From Planctomycetaceae bacterium (lineage in GTDB: Bacteria; Planctomycetota; Planctomycetia; Pirellulales; Pirellulaceae), in contig JAEUIQ010000020.1 of the NCBI GenBank assembly GCA_016794985.1, positions 1 to 64,000 of the forward strand: 64,000 bases of DNA. Direction: 5' to 3'. The position numbers were made by a program, and so were the translations under genes. How positions within the stretch are numbered: the stretch's first letter is position 1; each line of letters starts with the position of its first letter. Positions 36,255 to 45,433 of the stretch are shown here, piece by piece. The notes beneath the pieces are model-generated. The model had not been told where the DNA came from. It ran no database searches and saw only the letters and a program-made list of their open reading frames with translations.

Positions 36255-37205
36255 TTAGAGATCTTTACGCCACAACACGGTCGAGTCGATCGGTTTGAAT
36301 TCAAGTTTCTTGCAGAGCGATTTCACAACGTTATCGGTTTCTAAATGTTGGATTTCCACTAGCCCAAAGCCACCTTGCTTCAATTGACGCAGACTTTCAC
36401 CGACCATATAGGTGGCCAAGCCTTTCCGACGAAACTGGGGCAGCACGGACAGCTCGACCAGGCCGACGCCATTTTGTCCCCAGTTCTCGACTAAAGGATC
36501 CATTTCCCAGAAGGCAATTTGCCCAGCGACCTCGCCCGTGCGTTTTTCCTTCAATTGAAAAAACTTTTGCGCGATCGCATCGTAGTGGCAAGCCTGTAAC
36601 CACGTTTGCGGATGCGAATCGGAAACGTTCTCGAGGACATAACTGCGACTGATCATTAGTTGCTGTCGGTCGATAACTTGACGGAAATCGCCAAGGCGCC
36701 AGTGGTTGATGACAACGGAGCCATAGGCTTCGTAACCCGCAGCTCCCAAAGCGAGCCGCACGCGTTGGTCATCGGCCAACATTCCTACGAATCGTGAACC
36801 GCCGTATAGTCCCAAATAAAAAGGCGAGAGCGGAAAGTATCCCCCGAACTCGACATGGGACGAGCCATGTTCGCGCAAGTACGTTTCGCCCATCTCTAAT
36901 AACTTGGTGGCGACTTCTGGGGGTTGGTCACCCCCTCGCAATAACAACTGTGCGATCACGCCTTTTTGATAATCCAAGCCTTGCTGATTCTCTGAGATGC
37001 CAAACGCGACGTGAACCAAGCCAACGGCAGCTCCGTTTTCCAAGGCCAAAAACACGCTTTGTGGATCAAAATAAGTCTTGCTCAATACCACGCGTTCGAA
37101 CACCGCCGGATTAAGACCATGATACTTCCCTCGCAAGTTCGAGTGTTGCCGCCAAAGATCACAAATTAGGGGCGTGTCAGAATTTTCGAAGGAGCGAAAC
37201 TGCAT
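36255..37205 (-). CDS. Two-domain GNAT-type N-acetyltransferase
   Basis: The protein is 316 aa. The C-terminal domain has the acetyl-CoA loop LPQFRRKGLATYMVGES (R-x-x-G-x-A). The N-terminal domain is GNAT-like (MQFRSFENSDTPLICDLWRQH), with a weaker motif A. The acceptor is unknown. It lies 19 bases downstream of the acyltransferase gene on the same strand, so the two probably form an operon. Confidence 0.75.
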   Translation of the reverse strand: MQFRSFENSDTPLICDLWRQHSNLRGKYHGLNPAVFERVVLSKTYFDPQSVFLALENGAAVGLVHVAFGISENQQGLDYQKGVIAQLLLRGGDQPPEVATKLLEMGETYLREHGSSHVEFGGYFPLSPFYLGLYGGSRFVGMLADDQRVRLALGAAGYEAYGSVVINHWRLGDFRQVIDRQQLMISRSYVLENVSDSHPQTWLQACHYDAIAQKFFQLKEKRTGEVAGQIAFWEMDPLVENWGQNGVGLVELSVLPQFRRKGLATYMVGESLRQLKQGGFGLVEIQHLETDNVVKSLCKKLEFKPIDSTVLWRKDL

Positions 37206-37224
37206 AACACGGCTCGAATTTCAA

Positions 37225-38196
37225 TTAGGCGGCGCGAACTCGTTGAGAATGGTCGGACGAATGGCGGCCGGTTTTCGGTTTCCAACGGCGATGGACCCAC
37301 CAGTACTGCTCGGGATCTGCTTGGGCTTGTGCGGCGATTTTTTCATTGTACCACTGTGTGAGCCCACGCACTGATTGTAACTCTTCCGGCAGATGATTTG
37401 GATCCACCACACCACCGAAGTCCACCGCGAGACGCAGTGGACCGTCCGTGCGACGGCAAGCGACCACGACCATCGGGGCACCACTGCTTAGCGTAAATAA
37501 GGCCAAGGCTTTGTGACAAGAGGCGGGGCGACCCATGAAGTCGGTCCAGATTCCCTTTTCCCCGGCATACTGATCACCCAATAGAGTCATGGTTTTTCCA
37601 CTGGCCAGTGCCGCTTCGATCAAGTCGCTGCTCCCGTCTTTGGGGAGGATGAATTGTCCGCTCCGTTCGCGAAAGTCGTTAATGAAGCGGTGCAGGAATG
37701 GGTTGTCCAGTGTTCGAGCGACCGTGTACGTCGGATTACCGAGGATGCCACAAAGGTAGCCGCCGAGTTCAAAGTTTCCAAAGTGTCCAGCGACCAACAC
37801 CACCGGCCGAGAATCCAAAAAAAAGCGAACCAAAGTCCTTCGGTCTGCAATTGAAAAATACTGGCGCCAATTGGAATCGTGCACCAAACGCGGGGCGTGC
37901 GCTATCTCACAACCCATCAAAATGAGGTGCCGCCACATCTCGAAAGAAATCTGTCGGTATTCTTGGTCGCTTCGTCCCGGAAGTGCATGGAGCAAGTTCT
38001 CCCGGATTAACGATTGCCGAAATCGGATCCGGTCATTCAAGATAGACGCCAACCCCTTGGACAAGTTGTCGCACCAAGCAAGTGGGATGATTTGGATCAC
38101 ACAAAAGACGAATCGCACCAATAAATAGACCGCGTAGTCGCCTGCGACCTTGAGTCCATGTTGAATCGATTTACTCAGCCTTGATGGTGTCGACAT
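37225..38196 (-). CDS. LpxL/HtrB-type lysophospholipid (lipid A) acyltransferase
   Basis: The protein is 323 aa, the usual length. The family's catalytic H-x4-E is H138...E143 in VAGHFGNFELGG. Other blocks are ENLLHALPG, LLGDQYAGEKGIWTDFMGR and the C-terminal PEQYWWVHRRWK. An N-terminal hydrophobic segment (about 20-40) anchors it to the inner membrane. It would add a secondary acyl chain to lipid A or another glycolipid, which fits a Gram-negative-type envelope in planctomycetes. Confidence 0.85.
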   Translation of the reverse strand: MSTPSRLSKSIQHGLKVAGDYAVYLLVRFVFCVIQIIPLAWCDNLSKGLASILNDRIRFRQSLIRENLLHALPGRSDQEYRQISFEMWRHLILMGCEIAHAPRLVHDSNWRQYFSIADRRTLVRFFLDSRPVVLVAGHFGNFELGGYLCGILGNPTYTVARTLDNPFLHRFINDFRERSGQFILPKDGSSDLIEAALASGKTMTLLGDQYAGEKGIWTDFMGRPASCHKALALFTLSSGAPMVVVACRRTDGPLRLAVDFGGVVDPNHLPEELQSVRGLTQWYNEKIAAQAQADPEQYWWVHRRWKPKTGRHSSDHSQRVRAA

Positions 38197-38562
38197 CCTT
38201 GTTCGTTTCTAGCAGAAAATGGGGCTGAAGCTCCCACCGCAGGGCTGTCCCAATCGACTTCTGGAGCCGTCCTGTGGCGGGAATCGCCGCCCAAAACGTT
38301 GTCGCGGGAAAGCCGACTTTCCCCCTCGCTCGAGTCGGATGGAAGCGGGGGACGGGCCGTCCTCACGAGTGTGCTTCGTGACCTCTGGCCTGCCATGATC
38401 CCACGCCCGTAGAGTTTCGTAAATACGGATTTGGAGTCGCCACGGGACCGGAAAAACGTTAGATTAAACTCCGGATGACGCGAAGCAGGACGCGATTATT
38501 ACCAGACGGTTTGGTTCTTACGTACGTTTTTTGGTCGGCGAGTGACGCTGACGAAGGAAAGA
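38197..38562. other. Spacer between the acyltransferase and FKBP genes
   Basis: No gene is supported in this 366-bp divergent interval. It has a short imperfect inverted repeat, CCGACT/AGTCGG (38313-38338), that I do not rate highly. Confidence 0.5.
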
Positions 38563-39348
38563 ATGCGAATGTTGCTTCGTGGTTTTGGGGTACGGTATTT
38601 TGGGGTTTCCGTCGGCTTGGTGCTGGGTTTGTTTTGTTCGGCTGGCTCGGCCAATGCTCAGCAAGGGCAAATCGGCGATGCGGCCCCGGGTGGAGGACAA
38701 ACGGCCCAAAACGATCCCGAACTACAAGGACCGGCGTTGATCCAGCAAGCCAGCTACTTGATCGGACAGCAGATTTTTAACGATTTTGCTCGTGACCAAG
38801 TGGAGATTAACGTTGAAGCGTTGATTCAAGGCATCAAAGACGCGGCGGAAGCGAAGCCGTCCACGATTCCGGCGGAGCGGGCTCAAGCGATCATGATGGC
38901 GTTTGCCAAAAGCGTGCAGGCCAAACAGCAGCAATTGTTGCAACAGATGGCCGACACCAACTTGAAGGCCGGTCAGGCTTTCTTGAAGGAGAATGCGTTG
39001 AAGCCAGGCATCAAACAACTGGAAAATGGCGTCCAATACGAAGTTTTGCAAACCGGCAAGGGAGCCAGCCCAGCCGAGACGGATACCGTCACGGTGCATT
39101 ACACGGGCACCTTTATCGACGGAACGGTTTTCGATTCGTCGGTCGAGAACGGCCAGCCTGCTACTTTTCCACTTACACAAGTGATTGAAGGTTGGACCAA
39201 GACGATTCCGCGCATGAAGGTGGGTGACAAATGGCGAGTGTTCATTCCGTCAAATCTAGCGTATCGCGAAACCGGAAAAGCACCGGTTATTCAGCCAAAT
39301 CAAACGCTGATTTTCGAGATTGAATTATTGGATGTGAAGCCTCGCTAG
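38563..39348 (+). CDS. Secreted FKBP-type peptidyl-prolyl isomerase
   Basis: The protein is about 261 aa. A signal peptide (VLGLFCSAGSANAQQ) is followed by a helical dimerisation region (about 45-135) like FkpA/Mip, then an FKBP domain (about 145-260). Key blocks are VTVHYTGTFIDGTVFDSSVENGQ split around the core strand, VIEGWTKTIPRMKVGDKW, and LIFEIELLDV. It should speed prolyl folding of exported proteins. AAGGA lies four bases before the ATG at 38563; the ATG at 38569 is equally possible. Confidence 0.88.
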   Translation: MRMLLRGFGVRYFGVSVGLVLGLFCSAGSANAQQGQIGDAAPGGGQTAQNDPELQGPALIQQASYLIGQQIFNDFARDQVEINVEALIQGIKDAAEAKPSTIPAERAQAIMMAFAKSVQAKQQQLLQQMADTNLKAGQAFLKENALKPGIKQLENGVQYEVLQTGKGASPAETDTVTVHYTGTFIDGTVFDSSVENGQPATFPLTQVIEGWTKTIPRMKVGDKWRVFIPSNLAYRETGKAPVIQPNQTLIFEIELLDVKPR

Positions 39349-39366
39349 TCGAAGTCGAAGCGGATT

Positions 39367-40404
39367 GTGAAGTACCTGAAGCAACTTCTGGCGCGAATCC
39401 CGTGGCAACGACGACTGACCGTTGGCGTTTGGGGCAACGCCACCGAGGCCGTGTTCTCGGTGTCACTGGTTGGTGTCGGATTGATTGTTCTAGTTTGGTG
39501 TATCGTCACGCAGTGGCTGTCTGGAGCTTCTTCGTCGGGAAACGAACTTTTTCAGCGCGTTCTGGGCATGGTTTTCAGTGGCGCCATTGTCTGTGTGGGC
39601 GGATTCCGCTTGGTTCGCGTCATGTACGCGACTTCGGGGTCGCCCGAGCATCGCAGTCGATTTCTACAACAAGCGTTGGACCTGGATTATCTTCGTACCT
39701 CCGAGCCGATGGCAACTTCGGCGCCTTCGGTGCCGCAATTGCCTCCGGGAAGATTAACCGCCGGGCAGCGATTGCGATTTCGGGTTAACCAGTCGACTCC
39801 ATCTCGTGGGCGGCTGTTCGGCTTGGTCGCGTTTGCGTTGTTGATGCTAGGCGTCAGTACGGTTTTGGTTGCGGTAATCTGGGAGCAATGGGAAGTCCTG
39901 CCCTTGGATCGACTGTTGATGACCGCGAGTGTGCTGGCGGTTTTGGTCTTTGTGACTTTCTGGTTGTTGTGGAAGACCGGACGCAGTCTCATCGAGCAGT
40001 TTCAACTTGGCTTGACCCGAATCGAACTTTCCGGGCATCCACTTACTCCTGGGGTCGAGTATCAATTGTACTTTCAGCAAACTGGCGAAATCCGTTTGGA
40101 AAAGCTGGACTTGGTGCTACAATGCTTCGAGCAAACGACCTACGAACAAGGGACCGACATTTGTACCCATCGGGAAACCACCTTCGAACAAGTCTTGGTG
40201 GAAACCTCGGGGGTCCAGTTGTCCGCGGAGGAGCCTCGTCATTCTTTGGAGCTGAGGCTACCGGAAAACGCCATGCACAGTTTTCTCTCGGGAAATAACC
40301 AGATTGGTTGGCAGTTGGTCGTGAAAGGCAAAAAAAAGGGATGTCCAGAATTCAAACGCGAGTTTCCGATCTTGGTATTTCCGAAATCGGTCGGCCGGTT
40401 GTAA
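39367..40404 (+). CDS. Membrane protein with soluble beta-rich C-terminal domain, unknown function
   Basis: The protein is 345 aa with a GTG start, 18 bases after the FKBP stop. Four hydrophobic segments are seen: two near residues 29-50 and 68-86, and two near 152-172 and 186-205. The C-terminal 130 residues are beta-rich, starting at TRIELSGHPLTPGVEYQLYF, and resemble one half of an arrestin-like sandwich. The end of the gene overlaps the next by 64 bases. Confidence 0.6.
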   Translation: MKYLKQLLARIPWQRRLTVGVWGNATEAVFSVSLVGVGLIVLVWCIVTQWLSGASSSGNELFQRVLGMVFSGAIVCVGGFRLVRVMYATSGSPEHRSRFLQQALDLDYLRTSEPMATSAPSVPQLPPGRLTAGQRLRFRVNQSTPSRGRLFGLVAFALLMLGVSTVLVAVIWEQWEVLPLDRLLMTASVLAVLVFVTFWLLWKTGRSLIEQFQLGLTRIELSGHPLTPGVEYQLYFQQTGEIRLEKLDLVLQCFEQTTYEQGTDICTHRETTFEQVLVETSGVQLSAEEPRHSLELRLPENAMHSFLSGNNQIGWQLVVKGKKKGCPEFKREFPILVFPKSVGRL

Positions 40405-41036
40405 GTGTTGCTGGCAATCAGTGGCATTGCGGATTTACTTTGCAGGGAGCTGCCACTCCGAATGCTCCATTGTCGCAGTTGCCCACGACAAATCTAAATC
40501 GGGGAATCTCCGAAGGGACCGTTCAAGTTGCCGACAATTCGGCCGAACGGGAACCTGCGAACGCCGGGGCCTACCGTTCGATTCCGATGGTAACGGCTGG
40601 CAGTCTGTTCGAATGTCAGTACACCGTGTTTTCCGGCGAGCGGAATGTGTTTCGCGGCGGCATGACATCCGTCGTGGATTCGTTGCCTGAAACCGAACTC
40701 GCACAGCCCATCGAGTCAACCGTGTTTGAAGAATGCGGGGTGGACGCGGTTAAGGTCGTTGAGCACTCGTTGTTGTGGCAAACCACGGGCAAAGGAGAGC
40801 GGGATTTCGGGATTCTATTGTTCGAACGCCGCCGAGTTCCGAAGCCGACTGCCGGACAAACGCTCGTTTTCCCTGGGGTTCACGTGCCGGCCGTCTTTCG
40901 CGCGGTTAGTCCAATCGCTCCCCTAAGTTACCACGGGAAGCTAATTTCTATTGAATGGCTGGTTCGAGTCCGAGTGTTTTTGCTGTCCGGACGCCAACTG
41001 CGATTCGAGCAGTGCTTCGCGCTGGTTACCGAATAA
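40341..41036 (+). CDS. Beta-rich protein, possibly arrestin-like
   Basis: The protein is 231 aa from the ATG at 40341, which lies inside the previous gene; no later good start is visible. The C-terminus, SPIAPLSYHGKLISIEWLVR followed by a strand with RFEQCF, resembles the closing strands of arrestin/Vps26-type sandwiches such as Spo0M proteins. No signal peptide is seen. It probably works with the membrane protein encoded just upstream; this is inference. Confidence 0.55.
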   Translation: MSRIQTRVSDLGISEIGRPVVSVAGNQWHCGFTLQGAATPNAPLSQLPTTNLNRGISEGTVQVADNSAEREPANAGAYRSIPMVTAGSLFECQYTVFSGERNVFRGGMTSVVDSLPETELAQPIESTVFEECGVDAVKVVEHSLLWQTTGKGERDFGILLFERRRVPKPTAGQTLVFPGVHVPAVFRAVSPIAPLSYHGKLISIEWLVRVRVFLLSGRQLRFEQCFALVTE

Positions 41037-41297
41037 TCGGCCACAAAAGAGCGGCGGATCACGTTGCGCCGCATCTTCTCCATCGGCAGGTAGCCTGCTA
41101 GTCCTGAATTTTGCTTGTCAAAGATTTACAGTTGAGTTGGAAATAATGCCGAGACTATGATTGTCAGGACGCCGCGCTTCGATTCTTATGAAAGGGTTCA
41201 GAGTTCGGATTGGGATTTGCCTTTTCCAGGCCGTTTCGGATAAGATGAGTAGTGGGCAGGACGCTGTGTGGGATGAATCATCAAAGGTCGTAAAATC

Positions 41298-43037
41298 GTG
41301 CCAAAAGTCAATCAATTGCAACGACTGCTGTGTTTGTCGCAATCTGAAGAGAAAGATGACTTGTTGCCGGCGAGCATGCGCGAAGAGTATGAAGTTACCT
41401 TTGTTCGCAACCCCGTAAAGATTCTAAGCTTATTGCAGGGCGAAACCTTTGACGGCGTGTTTGTTTGCGCCGACTCGTTTCGCGAGATCTTGGGATTGGG
41501 GGAGTTGATTCGCGATAGCCAGATTTTGAAAAACTTGCCCGACGCGGTCGCCTTGTTGGACCGCGACGAACGGATCGTTTGGTGCAATGAAAAGTTGGCT
41601 GCGTGCACGGGTCGTTCGGATGTTAGCAACCTGCGGTTGATGGATTGTTTCCCGGATGTCGCTTTGGACGGGTCCGATGAGGATCCCGTGCACACGGCGG
41701 CAATGATTGGTCGGCAGACGGTCACGCGGCTAAGGTTCAAGAATGCTAATGAATTCGATTTGATCGTCTCTCCCGTCTTGGGAAGGAGTGGCAAGTCGGA
41801 CCAGTTGATTGTTGTGATGCGGGACATGACCCGCGAATCGCAACAGAAGCAGAAAATGAACGCCATTCACGCAGCCGGGGTCGAGTTGGCAAATTTGACT
41901 CCCGAAGAAATTTTCCAATGGGATTTTCGCCAACGGATCGAAGTCTTGAAAGCCAACATCCTGCACTACACGCAGGAAGTGATGAAGTTCGATTACTTCG
42001 AGATCCGTTTGATTGATACCAAAACAAACCAATTGAATGTGTTGTTGTCGGTCGGAATCAATAGCGAGCGAGCCCAGCAACCATTGTATGTGTCGATCAA
42101 TGGTCAGGGGGTAACTGGATATGTGGCTGCGACCGGTGAGAGTTACTACTGTCCCAATACATCCACTGATCATTTGTATTTGGACGGGCTAATCGGTGCC
42201 GGAAGTTGTTTGGTTGTACCGTTGATTGTTCATGAGCACGTGATTGGCACCCTGAATGTCGAAAGTCCGGCAATTGATGCTTTTAGCCCGAGCGATAAAC
42301 AGTTCTTGGAGATTTACTCCTATTACATTGCGAATTCGCTGAACACGTTCGAGTTGTTGGCTGCCGAAGGTGCTAATTCGGCCCAACAACATATTCAAGC
42401 GATCCGCAAGGCTGTCGCATTGCCGATCGACGAGATTTTGAACGAAGCCTATTTGGTGCTAGAGAAATTCAGTCATGACCCTGAGGTGGAGGCTCGGCTG
42501 CGCGCGATCGTTCAGAAGACTCGCGAGGTAAAGCAAGTCATTCACAACGCCAACAGTTCGGTGGTGGCCGATGCGGCGATTCCGGATTCTTTGCAAACGC
42601 CCGTTCGACCGGTCCTGGTAGGCAAACGAATGTTGGTCGTTGATCACGATACCACAACCCGAGACGACGCTCATCAGCTGTTGGAAGCCTTTGGCTTGAT
42701 TGTTGAGACGGCTCATACGGGGCATGAAGCGCTGACCATGATGCGGAACATGGATCGCGATCGCCTGTACGACTGCATTTTGTCCGAAGAACGATTGCAG
42801 GATATGGATGCCTGTCAACTGCTGAAGGAGATGCAACCTATTTTCGGAGTCGAAAGCCCGCCGTTGGTGCTAATGAAGCGAGCGGGATTCTATGATCCGG
42901 TTCATGTAATGAGTCGGGCGCGCGAGGCCGGGTTGCGGAAAGACGCGCGGATTGTCAAGCCGCTTCGAATGGAGCAAGCCGTGGCTATGGTCGAACGGAT
43001 GATCGACGAGAATGGCCATCAAGAAATTTGCTCATGA
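41298..43037 (+). CDS. PAS-GAF sensor protein with receiver-like domain carrying Glu at the phospho-acceptor site
   Basis: The protein is 579 aa with a GTG start. The N-terminal 60 residues have a receiver-like pattern. A PAS-like domain follows (about 75-180), then a GAF domain (about 205-355), a helical linker, and a receiver-like domain (about 443-570). The last keeps the acidic pair (MLVVDHD, D449 and D451) and the Lys (K554 in VKPLRM). The phospho-acceptor site reads ILSEERL, so E497 replaces Asp. The family layout suggests a cytoplasmic sensor that does not need phosphorylation. Its stop overlaps the metallophosphoesterase start. Confidence 0.75.
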   Translation: MPKVNQLQRLLCLSQSEEKDDLLPASMREEYEVTFVRNPVKILSLLQGETFDGVFVCADSFREILGLGELIRDSQILKNLPDAVALLDRDERIVWCNEKLAACTGRSDVSNLRLMDCFPDVALDGSDEDPVHTAAMIGRQTVTRLRFKNANEFDLIVSPVLGRSGKSDQLIVVMRDMTRESQQKQKMNAIHAAGVELANLTPEEIFQWDFRQRIEVLKANILHYTQEVMKFDYFEIRLIDTKTNQLNVLLSVGINSERAQQPLYVSINGQGVTGYVAATGESYYCPNTSTDHLYLDGLIGAGSCLVVPLIVHEHVIGTLNVESPAIDAFSPSDKQFLEIYSYYIANSLNTFELLAAEGANSAQQHIQAIRKAVALPIDEILNEAYLVLEKFSHDPEVEARLRAIVQKTREVKQVIHNANSSVVADAAIPDSLQTPVRPVLVGKRMLVVDHDTTTRDDAHQLLEAFGLIVETAHTGHEALTMMRNMDRDRLYDCILSEERLQDMDACQLLKEMQPIFGVESPPLVLMKRAGFYDPVHVMSRAREAGLRKDARIVKPLRMEQAVAMVERMIDENGHQEICS

Positions 43038-44284
43038 TCTTGATTCTGCTGACATTTGTTTTCTTTTCCATCGGGCACTTGGCATTTTGGTGCACGGTTT
43101 TCAACCAAATTCATGCGACCCGTTGTCCCAGAACAGCTCGAAAAGGCAGTGAACTGTTAACGCTGCTGAACGTTCTGGTTCTGTTCGCGGCGAGTTTGTA
43201 TTTGGTGTTCGCTTATCCGAACTTGGCGGATCCGCTGACATTCTTTTCGAGTTTGGTGAATGATGGAGTTGGAAGTATATTTACGTGGTCGCCCGCTTCG
43301 CCTCGGCCCGTTCTTATATTGGCCTGTTATTGGTATTTCTGCAGTGTGTTGTCCTTCTACTTTATTGCGCGTTGGATCTACTGGAAGGTGTCATTCAAAC
43401 ATCCTGCATTCTTTACGGAGCACGAAACGAATTACTTTGATTTTGAAGACGAAGACCCCGAGTTGTTGCATGGCTTGCCAGCGCAGTTGTCTCACGCGTT
43501 GCTGCCAGGCAGTCAATTGTTGGTCCTGAGTATCGAGTCGAAGACTTTTGAGTTCCCGAATTTGCCGGCGGAGTTTGACGGTTATCGAATTAGCCATCTT
43601 TCCGACCTGCACTTTACCGGCAGAATTGGCAAGCCCTACTTTCGGCAAGTAATTGAACATTGTTTACGTTGGGAGCCCGATCTCATTTGCATCACGGGGG
43701 ATTTGATCGACAAGGCCAAGTGTTTGGGTTGGATCGAGGAGTTGTTGGCTCGATTGCATGCCCGTGACGGAGTTTACTTTGTCCTCGGCAATCACGATCG
43801 CCGTATCAAGAGCGAGTCGATGCTGCGGGCGCGACTCGCCGAAGCAGGCTTGACCGATGCCAACGGTCGGTATATCTCGGTCGAGCGAGGCTCGGCAGAG
43901 ACGGCAGCTCGGCTGTGGTTCGCCGGCAACGAACTGCCATGGTACGCCGGGGCGGAGAAGTTGGAGCCAGTCGAAAGCGTCCGACGGGCAGCCAACGATT
44001 TTTTTATCGCCTTGAGTCATTCGCCGGATCAGTGGCCGTGGGCCAAACAGTTGGGGTTTGATCTCATGTTGGCGGGGCACACCCATGGAGGCCAGGTCTG
44101 TTTGCCGATTATTGGACCGATCATTGCCCCATCACGCTTTGGTGTCCGGTACGCGGGCGGCGTGTTTGATATTGAAGGCCTGGCGCTTCAGGTTAGCCGC
44201 GGCATCTCGGGTGCGGAACCGTTGCGTTGGAACTGCCCGCCGGAGTTGGCACAACTAACGCTTCGTTGCTCTGATCGAACCTGA
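43034..44284 (+). CDS. Membrane metallophosphoesterase
   Basis: The protein is 416 aa. Three hydrophobic segments lie in the first 125 residues. The C-terminal half is a calcineurin-like phosphoesterase with all metal motifs: ISHLSDLHFTG, ICITGDLID, VLGNHDRR and LAGHTHGGQ. The family includes UDP-diacylglucosamine hydrolase-like and YkuE-like enzymes acting at the membrane. The ATG at 43034 overlaps the preceding stop (ATGA), so translation is coupled to the GAF protein. Confidence 0.85.
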   Translation: MILILLTFVFFSIGHLAFWCTVFNQIHATRCPRTARKGSELLTLLNVLVLFAASLYLVFAYPNLADPLTFFSSLVNDGVGSIFTWSPASPRPVLILACYWYFCSVLSFYFIARWIYWKVSFKHPAFFTEHETNYFDFEDEDPELLHGLPAQLSHALLPGSQLLVLSIESKTFEFPNLPAEFDGYRISHLSDLHFTGRIGKPYFRQVIEHCLRWEPDLICITGDLIDKAKCLGWIEELLARLHARDGVYFVLGNHDRRIKSESMLRARLAEAGLTDANGRYISVERGSAETAARLWFAGNELPWYAGAEKLEPVESVRRAANDFFIALSHSPDQWPWAKQLGFDLMLAGHTHGGQVCLPIIGPIIAPSRFGVRYAGGVFDIEGLALQVSRGISGAEPLRWNCPPELAQLTLRCSDRT

Positions 44285-44316
44285 TCCGTTGGGAGGAACG
44301 GCGCGTCTTCAGCGCG

Positions 44317-44349
44317 GGAATGATGCGGTTCATTGGTCTTCATCATTCC
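44317..44349. other. Inverted repeat between the phosphoesterase and receiver genes
   Basis: GGAATGATG (44317-44325) pairs perfectly with CATCATTCC (44341-44349) around a 15-base loop. It lies 33 bases after the phosphoesterase stop. No T-run follows, so it is a weak terminator candidate or an attenuating hairpin. Confidence 0.4.
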
Positions 44350-44483
44350 GAATGCTCTATGGAATTCAACACCGTGAGTTGAACATTTCGTGGGCTTCCG
44401 AGAGGGCTTAGCCCAGTATTCTGAGTATGTTGGATCGGCTACGATTAGGCTTGGTTGAAGACCATTTACTTGGGAGCGAACTT

Positions 44484-45362
44484 ATGCCTACTGTCCTAGT
44501 TGTTGACGATACTGCGGTGGATCGAAAGCTTGCCGGCCGCTTGCTGGAAAAGTCGCCCAACATTCGTGTAATCTACGCCGAGGGCGGAAAACAAGCGCTC
44601 GAATTTCTGGCGACCGAAGCTCCCGATCTCGTGGTTACCGATCTGCAGATGCCCGACATGGATGGCTTGCAGTTATTGACCGCCATTGAGGAAAGCTTCA
44701 GCGAGGTTCCGGTGGTACTGATGACGGCTCATGGTTCTGAGGATATCGCGTCGCTGGCACTGGAACATGGAGCGGCTTCATTTGTTCCAAAGTCTGAGTT
44801 GGCTGAGTTATTGTCCGATACCGTGGTACAAATCTTGGCTTTGACTCATTCGGATCACCAGTATCATCGCTTGATTTCTTGCTCGCAACGTACCGAATTT
44901 GAATTCGAATTGGAGAATGATGTCGAGTTGATTGAACCCTTGGTCGAGTTGTTGCAACAGGTCGCCGCCAGCATGAAGGTGGTGTCGGGAACACGTCGCG
45001 TGCGACTGGGAGTGGCACTGGAACATGCGGTGCATAACGCGATGTTCCGCGGTAACTTGGAGATACCCCGAGGAACGACTGGAGCGCCGGACTACGAGCT
45101 CTTGCAACGCCGATTGAATGAGCGACCATTCTCCGACCGTCGCGTTACGGTGTTGGCCAAGATAACTCGTGAACTGGCTGAATTTGTTATTCGAGACCAA
45201 GGACCGGGGTTTGATATCACAACGGTGCCACAAGCCGGAGACCCTGAGTCGCTGACTCACGGGGGACGTGGTTTGGTGCTAATGAAGACCTTTTTCTCGG
45301 AGGTCCGTTTCAATGCAGCTGGTAACGAAGTGACTTTGCTTCAGCGTCGGGCTGCGGAATAA
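44484..45362 (+). CDS. Receiver domain fused to RsbW-like ATPase domain
   Basis: The protein is 292 aa. The receiver domain (about 1-120) is canonical: D8 and D9 in VVDDTAVDR, phospho-acceptor D53 in VTDLQMPDMDG, and K103 in FVPKSE. The C-terminal half (about 150-290) is an HATPase_c_2-type domain, with an N-box-like LEHAVHNAMFRGN, then IRDQGPGFD and GGRGLVLMKTF. Such domains in anti-sigma kinases (RsbW/SpoIIAB) phosphorylate anti-sigma antagonists. The fusion would make kinase activity or binding respond to phosphorylation. The ATG at 44484 has GGGAG seven bases upstream. Confidence 0.8.
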   Translation: MPTVLVVDDTAVDRKLAGRLLEKSPNIRVIYAEGGKQALEFLATEAPDLVVTDLQMPDMDGLQLLTAIEESFSEVPVVLMTAHGSEDIASLALEHGAASFVPKSELAELLSDTVVQILALTHSDHQYHRLISCSQRTEFEFELENDVELIEPLVELLQQVAASMKVVSGTRRVRLGVALEHAVHNAMFRGNLEIPRGTTGAPDYELLQRRLNERPFSDRRVTVLAKITRELAEFVIRDQGPGFDITTVPQAGDPESLTHGGRGLVLMKTFFSEVRFNAAGNEVTLLQRRAAE

Positions 45363-45433
45363 ACGGTGCGGGCATCGAAGGGCGAGTACGTTTGGAAGAA
45401 ACGACTCGGAACGATTGTCGCGGGAGAATTCGC

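Noticed and set aside
38313..38338. Inverted repeat CCGACT/AGTCGG as a terminator
   Set aside because: Stem is short, the loop is 14 bases and no T-run follows; it is not near a gene end.
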